Below are positions 1 through 13,744 of a DNA stretch of 64,000 nucleotides, one piece after another. Below the pieces are notes generated by a model. That model worked only from the letters and a program-made list of their open reading frames with translations, searched no databases and was not told where the DNA came from. Each line of letters opens with the position of its first letter. Position 1 is the first letter of the stretch. Made by a program: the position numbers and the translations under genes. The stretch comes from Rallus limicola (Eukaryota > Chordata > Aves > Gruiformes > Rallidae), in the NCBI GenBank assembly GCA_022605955.1, contig JAKCOZ010000039.1, forward strand, positions 3,782,001-3,846,000, given 5' to 3'.

Positions 1-3000
1 GCCTGCAACCAAACTGCTTTAGAAATGAACAGCCCCCTTCCACCAGTTGCACGGCAGGCATGATGGCCCAGTAGCAATGCACAGGCATGGTGGTGAAGGT
101 CTGAGGAAGTTTTGCTTGTCTGAGGGCTAACCACAAGCTCCAGAGTAGTCCAGGCTACTCCAGAGTAGTCCATGACAGATAGCAGTGCCATGAGCTTGCA
201 ACGCAGCAGCAGAGACAAAAAGACCTGCCCAAGTGCACTGCACTGTGCAGCAGGGGTTACATCAGCCTCTACACGTTTTTCTGCTTAAAAGGAAAATAAA
301 AAATGGGAGAAGTCAAGATAACATCCTTTCACCTAGCAGTTATTCATCACTTTCCAGGGAAGGTACATTGGCACCAGCAAATGGCACCTTATCAGTCATG
401 TGTGTGAACCATCATCCTGGCAGACACACAGCCGCTTACTCATCGGCAGAGTGTGTACGTCCCATGCAAGGTGCTGGTGTTGGCACAGAGATGAGGTTCC
501 TTGGCTGCTGAGATGTTTGGGTGAAGGTGGCACACTGGGTCTCACAGGTGTGTTCTTCAGGGGTTTAATAGTTAAATCCAATGGGTAGGCTACATGAGTG
601 GGTGTCAAATCCCATTTGCTTGCTCATATGGTCCTGGTCAGGCTGGCTCTTTGCAGGTCTTGCAGAGGGACAACAGGCAGTTACAGCCATGGGTTAGCAG
701 TGGTTGTCATGTAGAGGTCCTTGGGTTGGCTCCACAGGCTGTTCTCAGCAGGATATATTCCTCCAGGGAATATCTGCACAAGCCATGCCTAACCTGCTTC
801 TGAAATCTGGGCTAGGGACCACCTAGTGATCCAGGTGAGGTTTTAACACACAGGTGGTGATGCAAAGGGTGAGAAGTCTGAGGGCAGGGTTTGCTCCTGA
901 CATTTCTACAGCACGCAGGATCCCAGAGAGCATGTGGGGATGCAGCACAAGATAGCTGCAAGCTGTGCTGCCTAAAAGACATAGTGGAGATGCAGGAGAT
1001 GGAGGTAGGCAGCGAGTGAGACTTGACAAAAAGGCCCTGATGGTTTTGGGAAAGTGAGCGGTGTTTGAGAGCAGGAGGGAGGGAGCTCTGAGTTGTCCCT
1101 GGCAGGGACATCTCATGCCCATCCAAGGCAGCCAGCGTTGCACCCTCACTGCTATTCCAGGTGTCTTCTCCCAGCAGCAGAGCTGAGGGAAGGGATCACT
1201 TCACTCACAGTCAGGGTCAATCCCCTGCCTGCTGCAGACATCAGCCTCCAGAGCTGGAAATGATGCCTTGACCTGGGGGTTTTCGCAGGTGGATTAGCTT
1301 CACCCCCCGCCTTCCTGGAACTCAACACATGCTTTATCCCTGATTTGCCTTGTGCACCAATTCTCCAGTAAAGCCATACATGAATATTTATTAACCAGAA
1401 CATTATTATTTAATGAACAGACGTTCTCCAACTTTCCCACAGGAGTGTGCCGATTCTCACAGAGATGGAAAAGGACAGAAACATTCATAGCTACATCTGA
1501 ACGACTGTACTGATTTACCAGAAATAAAGAGAATAAATACAATTAGAACTGCAAGAAACACTCAGCTGGAAAATTTCCCTGTCCACAAAATGAGGGATTT
1601 ACCAAACGCTTATTGGAAAAGTTTTAAGTCTGAATAAGGGAGAAGCTTTGAACTTGAAATAGATTTTCATTTAATGTAATCAAAACAATTCTGGTTTTCG
1701 AATTCTTTGAATGCTGGAGTTTGTTTCCTCCCCAGGATGCCTGTGTAAGTTCCACACGAAAAGGATAAAGGACTAAATGCCTAAAGAAGAGGTAGAGAAG
1801 AATTCCTTTAATTTCTCTACTCCTGGCAGGTCACAGAGAGCAGCCTGTGCAGTTGGGCAGACAACCCCACATGAACCTCCTGTCGTGTCATCCCTCTCCA
1901 AGCCCCCCATCACCCCCCAATCTGGGCTTTGATTTCCTGCTCCCCTGGGGGGAATCAGCCAAGAGCATGGAAGGATAGGGGACCTTCTCTGGGTCTCATG
2001 CTTCCCCAGAGCAATGGGACACATGAGGATATGAGGGGTTTGTGGCAGGAACACATTTCTCTCTCTGCTTGGAGGAGGCAACATTCCCCTTGAGAGCCCA
2101 GACTCCGGTGTCTCAGCTCAGCATTGCAGCAGGGAGAAATTTAATGGTGCAAACAGGAGGAGTAACTGCTGCGCCAATTGAAAATGAGTTTAGGGGAATA
2201 TAGGTCAACAGAGCATAATCTGCCCTGCAGTTTGGCCGGGATATAGAAGTTGGTACCTTTGCCACGAACGCCGCCATGAGAGGGTCAGGGATTGCGCATG
2301 GTTAAAAGAGAGGATTATGTCACATCCTGGAAGGGCAGGAGTGGTGCTAGCATCCAGAGTTAATAGTCTGAGCCAGATGCTCGCCTACCTCCCACTCCTT
2401 CTCCCCAGAAAACAGGATGCCTTTCTTGTCTGCCACTTGCTGTTCCTGGCACCAGCTGATGAGGCGTTTCTTTCTCCCCCGGTTGGTACAAAATAGGCAG
2501 TCGTCTTCCAGGAAAGGCACAAATCTTCTTTGACAAGCAGTGATATTAACAGGGATTAGGGAATGCAAGAGCCACTGCCAGAGCTGACCAAAGGATGCAG
2601 GCCAGGCTGCCGGCCCTGGAAGCATTTTAATCAAGATTAGAGGTTACAGGGAGGACTGGACTGTCTTTTCAACCCACCGCGATGCCACCAGGGCAGAGCA
2701 GGGCTTTCTGAGCAGCTGGCAGCTTGCAATATACAGGGGGCTCACACCAGCACAGGTCCTCCTTAGTGTCAGGAATGGGGTGCAGTGATAGAAGGGGAGC
2801 ATCGTGGCTGTTCATGGAGGTATCAACTCTGCTGACTTGTATTGCTTCCTAAGATGAGATGGGATCACAGTGTGATATACTCTCCTGTCAGAGTATCCTC
2901 AGCGTGTGGATGGCAGACAGAGCTTCAAACCCCACCGAAACCTCTCTGTCAGGCAAAGGTTTTCCACTCTCTCGCAAGCAGGGACTTTGGCAACCTGCAA

Positions 3001-6000
3001 ATAACATCTGCCCCCATCTCCTCATCCTCCACCCATGTCCTCTTGCAGCAAGTCCACATCGCATTACCTGCAGAGTCAGTGAATGAAAGTGTCTGCAAAT
3101 AATAAAACCCCGTGTCAGTGGAGTTTGTGCTTTTCCATGTTTCACCAGAATTATTTTCTATAGGCATTCAATTATTTTTCCCCATATATTTACCTTTTTT
3201 TGCTTTTCAAAGACCATCAGGAAGATTTGCCAGCGATGTGTTTGGGGGATAAGAAGTGATGGATTGCTAACTCTTTAGTAATGACTGCTGTCTGTCACGA
3301 TCACACCTGGGACTTTGACATACATTTGTGACAGTACTGAAGTTTCAATCTCTTGAAGTCATGCCTGTGTTAACATAATCAAAAGATCTTATTCAAAGAT
3401 TTGGAAAAAGAAAAACTCCTTAAGTTTTGTGAGGATTACAGTAATTTCTCTGATTGCCAGATAATGTGGCTCTCAGGTGCTGTTTTAGCTGCGGTGATGT
3501 GGGTCTCATGCAGGGGGTAAAGCTCGTGTGGGCAGCTGAAGAAACATCCAGGCTGAGCTTTCTTCACCACAATGGCCCCACAGCCGAACTGGCTGCAGTA
3601 AGTGTATGGTGACAGATGCACACGTGTGTCCACATGCAACTGCACATGTGACAGCAACCCTCTGTGTGTTTTCAATGCCACCCACCCATGTGATACACTG
3701 GATGACAAAAACAGTAATGCATGAAGCCACACGCTGACTTTTGCCTGGATTTGAAGCTGGTTACACCCAGCCTTTGGTTTCATGCGGTTTCAAAGGAAGG
3801 TTTTCTTCCTCCTCCTTAGAAATGCCTCCATAGTCAAAGGGAAAGGAGGAGAGGAGACATGGCCAAAGAGAAGGTTAAATCAAAGCACTCACTGAGCTTG
3901 GTCAGCTCTGGTTATTAGGTGCCTGTTATCCTGCATCAATGATAAGTGGCCAGCCATTAAATACATGTGTAAATAATCACAACCACTGAGCCCCTCATGG
4001 GTTTTAGCGAGAAAAATTGCCTGTGTGAAATTGCCACAGGATGTGCCTTATTCTCTGGTCTGTATTCATTATTCTCTTGTTTAGAAATTTAATTTACGTA
4101 GTCAGAAACAATGCCATGAGATCTAGGCCAGCAACCACACACCCTAACTAACCAGGAAGAAAAGCCAAAGCAAATATTCCTGGATTCTGCAATACACAGT
4201 ACACACTGGATAATTATCCACCCAAAATATTCAGAGAATAACAAATACAGTATTGAAAAAAATAGTAATAATAATGTCAGGGTTAGTCCATGAGCCATTT
4301 TGCAGCCAAATCTTGAACTATCAAATGATGATTTTGAATGATTCGCTCATAGGGGTCCATTCAGAGCCACAGGGGCTGTGGGTCCTTCCCACTGCTGATG
4401 CCCGCCGGAGGGGCAGCGGGTGCCAGAGCAGAATGCCCTTCCCACAGCGCTTGATAACCGTCTTGCCCGTTTTGACACAGCCTGAAATGCAGAAAGCTCC
4501 AAAAACCCAGCACTGGGGACAGCAGCTGCCTTGAAAACCCTGAGTTGTCACCCTGCAAAGCAACGCCTGGGCTTGTGCCAGCCACGTAGTGCTGGATCCG
4601 CTCCCATACGCTTGTGGACTCACTTCCTTCACCGCGGTACATTTGGCCCCTCCTCGCTGTGCTGATATAAATAAGGTCACTTGCACAAACACACCCTGTT
4701 TATCTTCCTCCCTGCCACCAGCTCCGACCCTCTGCAAATATGATTGCTATGTCCCTGCTCGCGTGCCCTGCTCCAACATCCCCATTCTGGTTTTCCTCCT
4801 GGGCTGAGCAATGTTGGCTTTGCATTGCAATCAAAATGAATCCCAAGAAGAGGTCTTGCAGCTGTTGAGAAATGAAATGTCACGATGGCTCGAAGGCTTA
4901 GGAGAGGCCAAGGGTCAAGTGGATTACCCTCCTCATATAGCTCACAGGTTTTCTATTAGGAAAATCCCCTTCCAGTTACCAGTAAGGCAAGTCACAGAGG
5001 TTGCAAAGATAGTTTTCTCGCAAGCCAGCACCTTCCACCTCCTCCTTCTGTCTGTACCTTCCCTGTCCTCCACTTCTAAAAGCTTCTACTTGAAAGCAGG
5101 CTGCAATTTCAAATACTGGTACAATTTATCTAGGGGGCGCTGAGGTGGTGTCCTCCACAGACTCGGGGTGCAGGGTGTAAATAATGCGGCCAGCTCAAAT
5201 CTATCACGTAAGCAGACATGGTTGCCTTGGGCTTACTTTGAAGAAGGCAGAGGTACGGAGGCATTTCCCCAAGGCATGCCTTGGGGTGAACAGAAGGGTC
5301 AAGATCCAGACCCTCTTTTCTAGGGTACCATGCTTTTTAGTTACTAGTGGATAAACTGATCTTAAAAAAAAAAAACCAAAAACACAACAAAACAGCAACC
5401 CAGACCCCAGATCCCGTTATCTCAGTGCACCTCAGTCAGCACCTCTACACAGTTTTTGTTGCCAATTCTTCTATTTTCACTTTTTGCATTGTAATTTTTT
5501 CATAGTGTCATTACTAAAGAAGCCTTATTACCTACAAAATTAAAAGATTTTTTAAAGTTAAATGATTTTTTTTTCTAGCGTTTTGCTTGTTAAATTCCAC
5601 CATGAAATCCCAGATAGCTACGCCAAAGCCACTGCCGTTGGTATGAATGGAGGTTGCCAGTGCATAGACAAGAATTTGGTCTCTGAAGCACGATTTGCCC
5701 AATGCAGAGAAACATATCTACTAGAGCTCCGTGGTGATTAACACTCCAGAATAGCCCATCAGGCATCCCTTAGCAAAGAGAAAGGAGAACAAAAAGCTGA
5801 CATGACAGCAGAAGATAATTTTTTCCTTAGGCAGGCACAAATCTAATATAGCACATCAATCAGGGGTTACTAACCGCCAGACCTGCACTCATAATATTTA
5901 CATTGATATAATTGAAGGAATCTTTCAGCTCGGCTTATGTCTTTTAACAGACCTGGGATGTGCACACTGTGTTTACCTATAAACGTTCTGGTGAGGAATA

Positions 6001-7170
6001 TGTTGTGAAGAGGTTTTGTTTGTGTGCTTTGCTTTTATAATGCACCGCTGGTCTCTGTTTGGCTAGTGTACAGAGCAAAACTTCCTTGTAGCCTGGCATG
6101 ACTCCAATTCTCATTTTTTTTCTCTTCCAGCAGCAGTTTTGAACTCAGGCAGTTCATAGTTACTCGTGATTTTTCCCAACTTACCTTGCTGCAACGCAGG
6201 GATGCAGCTTGTCCCTGGTCACCAAGAAAAACCTATGGGCTGGAATTCACCCATCTCCACCTCGGAGGGTCTCTGGAGGAGGAAGACATTAGGGTTAAGA
6301 TACAAGACCTTATCCAGAACCACCTTCTTGAGCCATTTTCACTGCAAATAGAACACCCCCAAAACAGGTCTAATTGCACATCTTCAAAACTGGAGTGGTG
6401 CAGCTACACATCCATCTCCCAGCCACCCAGCTGAGGGTTGTCCCACCGCTAATACCTTTGAGTGTCCACCGAGGGAATGACAGGGCCACAGTGCTGCAAC
6501 TAACAGTAATAGGAGAAAACAACAGATCAGAGGTGGCCTCTTAATCTGTTCTGATCTGTGCTCCCCTATCTCGGTTCGCAAGGCGTGCTTCATGTGCATG
6601 GCTGGAGGGGACTGTCCAGCGTTTGTGCTTTTATTGTCTAGAAGACTTAGTCTCCAGCCTGAGTTCAGTCCAACACACATTCTACCATCTGCTCCATTTC
6701 CTATGTGCCTGTGAGATCATTTTTCTACATGTAAAATTATAAAGTAAAGATTCACTTACACAGCTTATTTCTATTATTATTTGTTGAAGACTGAGAATTC
6801 CCTTGGCACAATACCAGGCCCAGAATGAAGACATATCAAGGCCCAAAACCACGCTTCATCTGAAATACACCCAAAATGGCTATTCTGGCTGAAAGAGCAG
6901 TGTTAGGAATTTCAAACCACTTCCCCTTCTTGGAGTTCTGAGTGGATTCATGACATTTCTGGCAGTGGAGCTTAAAGAACCATCCACAGAAATTGGTGCT
7001 GCAGTCATCACAAAAGCTTTCTTTTTCTGACCATGAGAAACCTTATTTCCAGTGCAAAATATACTTTTTAGCAAGTTTAAGAATGTTCATAAGATTTTGG
7101 AGTTCAAGTTTAAAAAAAAAACCACAAACCAAACCCTCACACCAAAACCAACACCACCAACCCACACCAA
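1..7170. other. unique non-coding DNA, no gene recognised
   Basis: No frame here looks like a known protein; open frames are short and overlap on both strands. A 15-base word is repeated with a 20-bp period at 138-172. AT-rich stretches lie at 5490-5580, with an A-run at 5365-5376. The block 5590-5960 is low in simple sequence and has the texture of a conserved non-coding element, by inference only. A minus-strand open stretch at 2389-2530 ends at a donor-like GTAGGC but matches nothing I know. Confidence 0.6.
138..172. repeat. 20-bp-period tandem duplication
   Basis: The 15-base word CTCCAGAGTAGTCCA occurs at 138-152 and again, unchanged, at 158-172, separated by five bases. This is a simple local duplication with no visible function. 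Confidence 0.85.
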
Positions 7171-7233
7171 TGAGAATCCCAGAATTGTAGGGTTTGGAAG
7201 GGACCTCAAGACATCATCGAGTCTAACTCCCAA
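7171..7233 (-). mobile_element. CR1 LINE scrap (extreme 3' end)
   Basis: About 60 bases match the CR1 3' terminus in reverse: a degenerate octamer tail, then GGTTTGGAAGGGACCTC and a diverged ATCATCGAGTCTAACTCC. Everything upstream in the element is missing. It is preceded by an A/C-rich simple stretch (7112-7168) that is not part of CR1. Confidence 0.75.
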
Positions 7234-10082
7234 AAACATCCCTATTGTTATTTTTTTTTTAGTTGATAGTTAACAATGTTACTATTCCTGGAGAAGGACA
7301 CTTCTTAGTGAAACTTTGAAAACTAATTCTTCTGTTTCTACTTTCTTCTGCTACTCTCCTCAGCCTACATATCCCATACTACTCTTGGTGAGAGCTGAAA
7401 CAACATGACTGAACCAAAGCCTGCTGTCCTCTTTCCCCTCTCTCCCTTTCTTGGTTTCTATCCTCTGCCTTTTTCATTCTCTTTCCCTCCTGGAGACAAG
7501 GGTTGATGGTGCCTGGATGCTGTCCCAGATTTGGAGGATGCTGTGTGGCCGTGAATGCTCTCTTTCACAGTCCCAGTCCGTGTGCAAAGGGGGGTTCGTA
7601 TCACTTCCCCTGATATGCCTAAAATACAGATGTCTGCATCTGTGCTCTGTGTCTGAAGCTTCCCTCAAAGTCTGTAGGAATAAACAGACATGTGTAAAGG
7701 ACCATTCACCTCATCCTAGGTAGGTTAGTGCCCAAAATAGGTCAGATGAATCTTGCCTTCAAAGTGCTGCACTCTGCTGACCACAAAGAGAGCCTAGATG
7801 ACTAAATGTTTAATGTTAGCTGAGATGGATCCTGTCCTCAGCACCTTCCCTTTGTGCCATTGTCCTGCCTATTCCCATTGCTCACAGCACGTTATCCTCC
7901 TGAATGATCTTTCTGCCAGCTTCCCTTCTCAAATGAGTGGTGATGCCCAAAGAAATGGTGTCCTTCCCCCAGCTGCTACTCTGAAACAATTTCCCAGTCT
8001 GGGGTTTCTCCTGAGGTATCTCTGATGTGGCATTGAATGGAGTGCCGTTCACAAAGCATTTGTGAGATCTGCTAGCTTATATTTCACATCTCTTCTCAAA
8101 ACTCACCTCAACCAGGATGCTGTAGCTCTCCTATTGCTAATAGCTAAGTGGGTGGTCCGTTGGAAATCATTAAAATTCTTCCTGTTGCATATTAAAGCCC
8201 CTCGAAAAAAACCCTTCAGGGAGTGAAACCTGCTATTATCCTATCACCAGTACGCTAGTGCTGGCAGAGCCATGGACTACAAGCCCCTCAAGTCTACAGT
8301 GTGGGTTTGTACCACAGTTTACAATAGCTTTCTGACACTGCGTGAATGTCAGCATAAATTACAGTGCAGGAATAGATCAACAAGCTAAAGTGGCTTTACA
8401 TCTTCTTTAAACAGCTCTTACAGGAAGCAATGCCCCTATGCAGATTTAAAGGAGACTTTTCTTCTTAGTCTTCCACCTTCCTCATTTTAAGCAGGCAGCA
8501 GTGAATGGAGTAGCACGTTATGAAACGCCATTGCCTCTTTATCAGGTTACAGAGCTTGAGAAAAGATGAAAATCCAAATGAAAATCACTCCTGTTTCCAG
8601 TCTCACCCTGCCTTGGACTTCCCCTTCATAGCTGAAAGGGATTAAGATCTTAAAGCTTGCTGACAAAACCGCTGTACAATAGGACCAATTTGTAACGTGG
8701 GGAGGGGGTATTCAGCTTTGGTTTTCTTCAGGTCCATGGAGGCTCCTAGTAAAATGCAACTGTTCTCTTAGTCCATAAATAAATGTAAAGCCTGAGGCAA
8801 TTGTAAGACCCCCCAGCACAGGGTTGAGGCAGGAGCATGGAAATACCTGATTTAGCAAGAGGAGGGATCATTAATCTGAATTGCTGAGCACTCATGCACC
8901 TCATGGAAAATCCACGGGGACTGGGAAAGATCTTCGCCTTTGGGAGTCAGCCCATTAGCAGCATGCTCCTGCAAGAGGCTGAGAGCTCACAGAGAAGTAG
9001 CTTAGCACTTTCTTCTCCCTCAAAAAGGCAGAAATAGATGTCTGCTATTATGAATGTCAACCTATCGCTGCAGGACTTCAGGCATACCGGCTGTCATCAG
9101 GACATAGCTGTAGCAGCCATGGGCTCCTGGGCCAAAGCGAGTATGCAGGGGCAAAAGTGAAGCTGGAATAGTTCTGAAAGTATTAAGAGGCACAAAGACC
9201 TGCACCACTGCCCCTTGTGTTCTACCATTGTGCAGACTAGGGACAGAAGATGTTCAAAGAGAAGGAAGCCAACTCAGTTTTGTATACAAGAGGAGAAAGT
9301 CATTGCAGTTGCTGCCAGTTGCAATTCAGCAATTTGGAAAGCCAATGACAACTTCATGGGAGAATTGGTCAGTACAAGCCAAGGACCACCATCCATTGCT
9401 CCTATGTGTAGCTCACTTTGTAGGTCTCCTTGTCACATGGGTGGTAAGAACCATCTGGACTCACTTAGGCATTTATAGGAAGTATGTCTGGGTCAGAGCA
9501 AGTTGTTTCCAGGATATTTTTATAATTGATAAGGGGAAAGAGGTATCTCCAGAGGGAAAGCCATCACACCCTAAGATAAGCAAAGCTAAATGAATCTTAA
9601 TCTCCATGGATGGTACAGGGAAACCCCTTTTACCATCTGATGAGTACTATAATGAATTCCACTCGTTGTACTCAAACTTCCCACACCTTCCCAAGACCAC
9701 TGCTGAACTGTAGTTGTTACTTTGTTTTGGAAACTACAACCCAAACAGACAAGAGTCCCAACATCAGCATCATCCCTATATAACTGACCACCCATGCTTA
9801 TGCACAAGCCCATTTCAGGACCAAAACCTTACTTCTGCCTCAGCTTTGGAGGTCTGACACCTCTTTGTATGGTTATCCTGGTGCATGTGCTGTCCTAGAT
9901 GAAGAGACCCAACACTAGCATGAAAAAAGAATAGTGTCTATATGAGATGCTGCCCTTGGCCTGCACCTTTCTTTCCTCTCCAGTGGGACAGTTTGGTGGC
10001 TCCTATGGAGACAGCAGCTGTGGGATCAGCTTTCAGGTTCTATATGACTGGGTTGGTGTGTGTCTTCAACCCTGTCAGACAG
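7234..10082. other. unique non-coding DNA
   Basis: This stretch contains no recognisable gene, RNA or repeat beyond short T-runs (7250-7260). Open frames of 60-121 codons are present on both strands and overlap. None has a domain I recognise or a convincing splice context. Confidence 0.6.
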
Positions 10083-10404
10083 AACCTAAAAGAAAGCTGG
10101 GGAAGAACTGTTCACAAGGACATGTAGCAATAGCATGAGGGGTAATGGTTTTAAAGTAGAGAAGGGGAGATTTAGGTTGAGTATTAGGAAAAAATTCTTC
10201 AATATGGGAGTGGCAGATCACTGGAACAAGTTGCACAGAGAGCTGATGGAGGCCCCATCCCTGGAGATGTTCAAGGTCAGGCTTGATCAGGACTCTAAGT
10301 GACCTGATCTAGTTAAAGGTGTCCCTGCTTACTGCAGGGGGGTTGGATTACATGGCCTTTAAAGGTCCCTTCCAACCTTATGCATTCGGTAATTCTGTGA
10401 TTCC
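10083..10404 (+). mobile_element. CR1 LINE 3' fragment
   Basis: This is a sense-strand CR1 tail of about 320 bases. It begins in the last part of the ORF2 region (AAGAAAGCTGGGGAAGAACTG), continues through the stretch that encodes the conserved C-terminal tail of the CR1 protein, and ends with the GGTCCCTTCCAACC and AATTCTGTGATTC terminus. The variant GCAGGGGGGTTGGATTACATGGCCTTTAAAGG places it with the copies at 16745, 48443 and 59086. It is 5' truncated and its reading frame is broken. Confidence 0.93.
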
Positions 10405-12044
10405 TACCCACAGCCCAAGCTGTGGGCTTAAAATTGTATTTGAAGCACACATACCACCAGAGACTTCAAGCTGCTTGTGCTGGTGTCATATTAAGCTGCA
10501 AGGTGATAACAGTCAGTGATAACAACTGTGAAATCCACAGTGACCTGACATCTGGAGTCAGTGGGAGATGCTATTGCCCATGGCCTTATGCTACCTGCAT
10601 AGAAACATCAGGTTAAAACAAAGAGAAGAGCAAGAAAGCGTCGTTACCAGGAAGGCACTGAGCAGAGAATGCCTTTTCCCTGTGATAATTTACTCTGTGT
10701 TTTTCAGTTTTGTTAGTTGTTTTGAGATCATGTTGTTTCAATGTCTTTTCCCCAAGAATAAATACGGTATGAAAATTCTCCTAATGGACCCCTGTAGACA
10801 GAGTGTAACTCCAGGTTGTGGAAGCAGCTGGTAAACACACTCACAAGCTATAATATCCACATGACAAAACTCAATAAACACTCACGCCCCATTAGCACCA
10901 CCATCAGCAATCACCTCCTGCTTCCAATAGTGGGGGTGAGGGACCCTGGGGAGGAGAGGTCCGTGCTACATGCCTGGGTATGCCCAGGGGTGGGAACCCA
11001 AGCTGTGAGGTGACCTGCAAATGGTGGGACTTTCCAACCCCATGCAGAGGCTATGTCCAGCATTGAGCAATGAGAGGAGACAAGCTGAGTCTGGGGCTGA
11101 TGCTGGTATGGTAAACTGCAAGAATAGGCCAAGCTGTCAGCTGTTATTAACCTTAGCAAGAGCCGTATCTTCCAGTTCAGCCTCAATTAATTCATATGGT
11201 GTTTGTTTGAGAGCTGCCTTATTACATTGTGGAACTGCTGGCCATATCTGCAGCCTGGCTAACCTGCCTGTCTCTCCTCCTGCACCATTTAAATGTCAGT
11301 TATATTTTTGTGGTTGACTGGTTAGAGAAAGGATGAATGAGTAAGTGTTTGTGCTAACTGATCTACATGAAGATGCCTCATTAAGCAGAAATGGACATGG
11401 GATGATATGATTTTGATGTGGTCTTGGCTTGCTTGTGGAAACATATTTTCAGTAAGAAGAGTGGTGAGAAACATGAGATGCCAAGTTTGATCTTCCTCTC
11501 CCCATTTTAAGCCCCTTGTTTAAAGTGAATCAAAAAAGAAGCACTCCAGAAAATAAGGTATGGCATGTTCAAAGAAAAACAGAGGGCGAAATTCCTTTAT
11601 TTATGATCACCAGCATGGTGCAAGTGATTTGAAATCATTACTGAATGGTGTTATTTTTCTGATGTAAAATCCATCCCTGTGCTTCTTTAAGGATGAGAGG
11701 ACCCTAAAATGCAGGTGTGTTTGAGTCTAGTATTAACTAAGATAGTACCAAGGCCAGGCACTGGGGAACAGACGTTCAAGACCATGCTAGCATTGCAGTG
11801 CCCTGCTCCTTCTCATCCCACTGCTGCTTATTGAATTCTCAGTTCCCAGTCAAGAAACCAGGCTCCCTACAATACAAGGCCTGGGGGTAGCATGGCACCC
11901 CAGTTATATTCTGAGCCCTACTAAGGACTAGGAAGGAGCAGAGTTCATGGATCTCAGTAAAATTTCACGGTTCCAACCTCTGCTTATGTCTGCCTAAACA
12001 GTTATCTCCAAGCCCAATCTGTTTCCCAGGGAAATAGCCCTAAG
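10405..12044. other. unique non-coding DNA
   Basis: Nothing is recognised here. Small open frames (up to 98 codons near 11021-11317) overlap frames on the other strand and show no known domain. No simple repeat longer than a few units is visible. Confidence 0.55.
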
Positions 12045-12251
12045 CAAGGTTTTTTTCTCTTAAATATGTTACCACAGAGGCACTACCACCATCACTGATT
12101 GGCTTGGCCTTGGTCAGTAGTGGGTCTGTCCTTGAGCTGTCTGGTATTGGCTCTATCAGATATGGTGGAAGCTTCTAGCTGTTTCTTGCAGAAGCCACTG
12201 CTGCAGCCCCACCTCCTCCACCAGAACCTTGCCACACAAATCCAAAACACA
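12045..12251 (-). mobile_element. endogenous-retrovirus-type LTR fragment (5' part)
   Basis: About 205 bases, in reverse orientation, align by eye with the first part of the long LTR at 54087-55195. Shared landmarks are the AGAGGCACTACCACC, GGCTTGGCCTTGG, GGCTCTATCAG and GAAGCTTCTAGCTG words. Reading the minus strand, it starts with TGTGTTTTGG at 12251 and breaks off after the promoter-proximal region. No internal viral coding sequence is attached. Confidence 0.85.
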
Positions 12252-13680
12252 TTGCTCTGAAGTCTCCATCAGTCATTACACAGATGTGTGCTGTGATAAG
12301 GGAGAATGGCTCCAAATCTCTCTTGCTGGAGCTGACTGACTTTATTTAAATGATTAAATATTCATTGGACCAAAGAGGAAGATTGATTGACTGATCAAAT
12401 ATTTAGGGAAACTGGAATGAGAAACAGGGATGGTTAAGACTGGGGAAATAAGGCTCCAGATGTGCACTTTGGCCATATCTCAATCCTATATAGGGCAAAT
12501 TTCTAGCAATGACCTGCCCTTCTTTCTTCCAGAAAAAAACTGGGTCTGCAGGCCAGACAATGTCCATCACAGACTTTGGACAGAATCCTGCTTATAACAA
12601 AAGCATGACCAGAATTTGGATGGACAATCATCTAGCTCTACTGGTCATCATAGACTGAAGTCTGAAATTGCTGCTTGAAATCAGGCAGAAAAGAGATTTC
12701 AACATGGGTCAGCCAACACCAACAGGTTTGTTCGAGCTCTGGACAGAGGGATGTAATAATGCATGCACATGCACAGACTTTGAGAACCTGCACTACAATT
12801 AGCAACACAAGTGAGGAGGGAAGATCAAGAGCAACCATTCCAATAGCAGCCCAGTGCCAATAGGCACTGACAGGACTCCTTCCTCTTCTCTTGATGTTGT
12901 GAGATGTCTGCCTCGAGCCTCCTTTGAAAACAGGCCCAAGCAGATGGCTTTTGCAGCCCATGCAATTGACTACATTTCAGATCTTTCAGGCCAAGGAACA
13001 GAGAAAGTTTGCAGAGCCTGGAACCTTCCCACAGAAGGAAAATTGGGTATCTCCAGCGCTTCTGGAAAAAAAAAAGAAATACCCACTCTCATCCAGGCAA
13101 AGCACATGTTGACTTGCATGAGAGGGAATGGGAAAAGCCTTCAGGAAATAGCTAACATTTTCCAAGTCTTCCCCTTGTTCATTTTCACAGACTCTGGCTT
13201 TCTTCAGGGGAAAAAAAATATCCTTTTTAAATGTGCCTGACCCTGGGCTCTGTTCCTACAAACACTGATTCAGGGAGCAACTTTGTTGTTATTTATTCTC
13301 AACTAATGACTGAACTGGCACAGCTCTGAAGAAGGAGTATCCTAAAAGCCCAGTGTCCATAGGCATTCCTCTTGCCTGCCTGTACTCTTCCTGCTAATGA
13401 TGAATTGCCATGAAAACTCCATTTTGACTTATCTGGGGTAAAAGCAGAACCAAAACTGTGCAGTCCCCACCCCTCTTATTTCCGTGAGCTCTGAGGTGAG
13501 ATGCATGAGTTTGGTCCCCCATAGATCATACTGAAATCTGGACATGCAAGGCATCGCCTTGCTGAACATCTCAGGGAAGTAGGGCCACCTCTGTTTATAC
13601 CCATGCACACACACATAGTTATATACACACAGAGGCACACACACATACTGTGGCTTCGTAGTACACTGAACATGTCCAAG

Positions 13681-13744
13681 TGCATTGCCTGAGACCACAG
13701 CCATCCTGTCCATGCATTGCCTGACACCACAGCCATCCTGTACA
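13681..13744. repeat. 32-bp tandem duplication
   Basis: Two adjacent 32-base copies (13681-13712 and 13713-13744) differ at two positions, GAGACC versus GACACC and GTCCA versus GTACA. The high identity suggests a fairly recent local duplication. It falls in no recognisable gene. Confidence 0.9.

Noticed and set aside
4664..4672. TATAAATA as a promoter TATA box
   Set aside because: There is no start site, first exon or CpG support nearby. Such words are expected many times in 64 kb.
7112..7168. A/C-rich stretch as a CR1 or SINE tail
   Set aside because: CR1 ends in octamers, not poly-A. No tRNA-like head with A and B boxes is visible.
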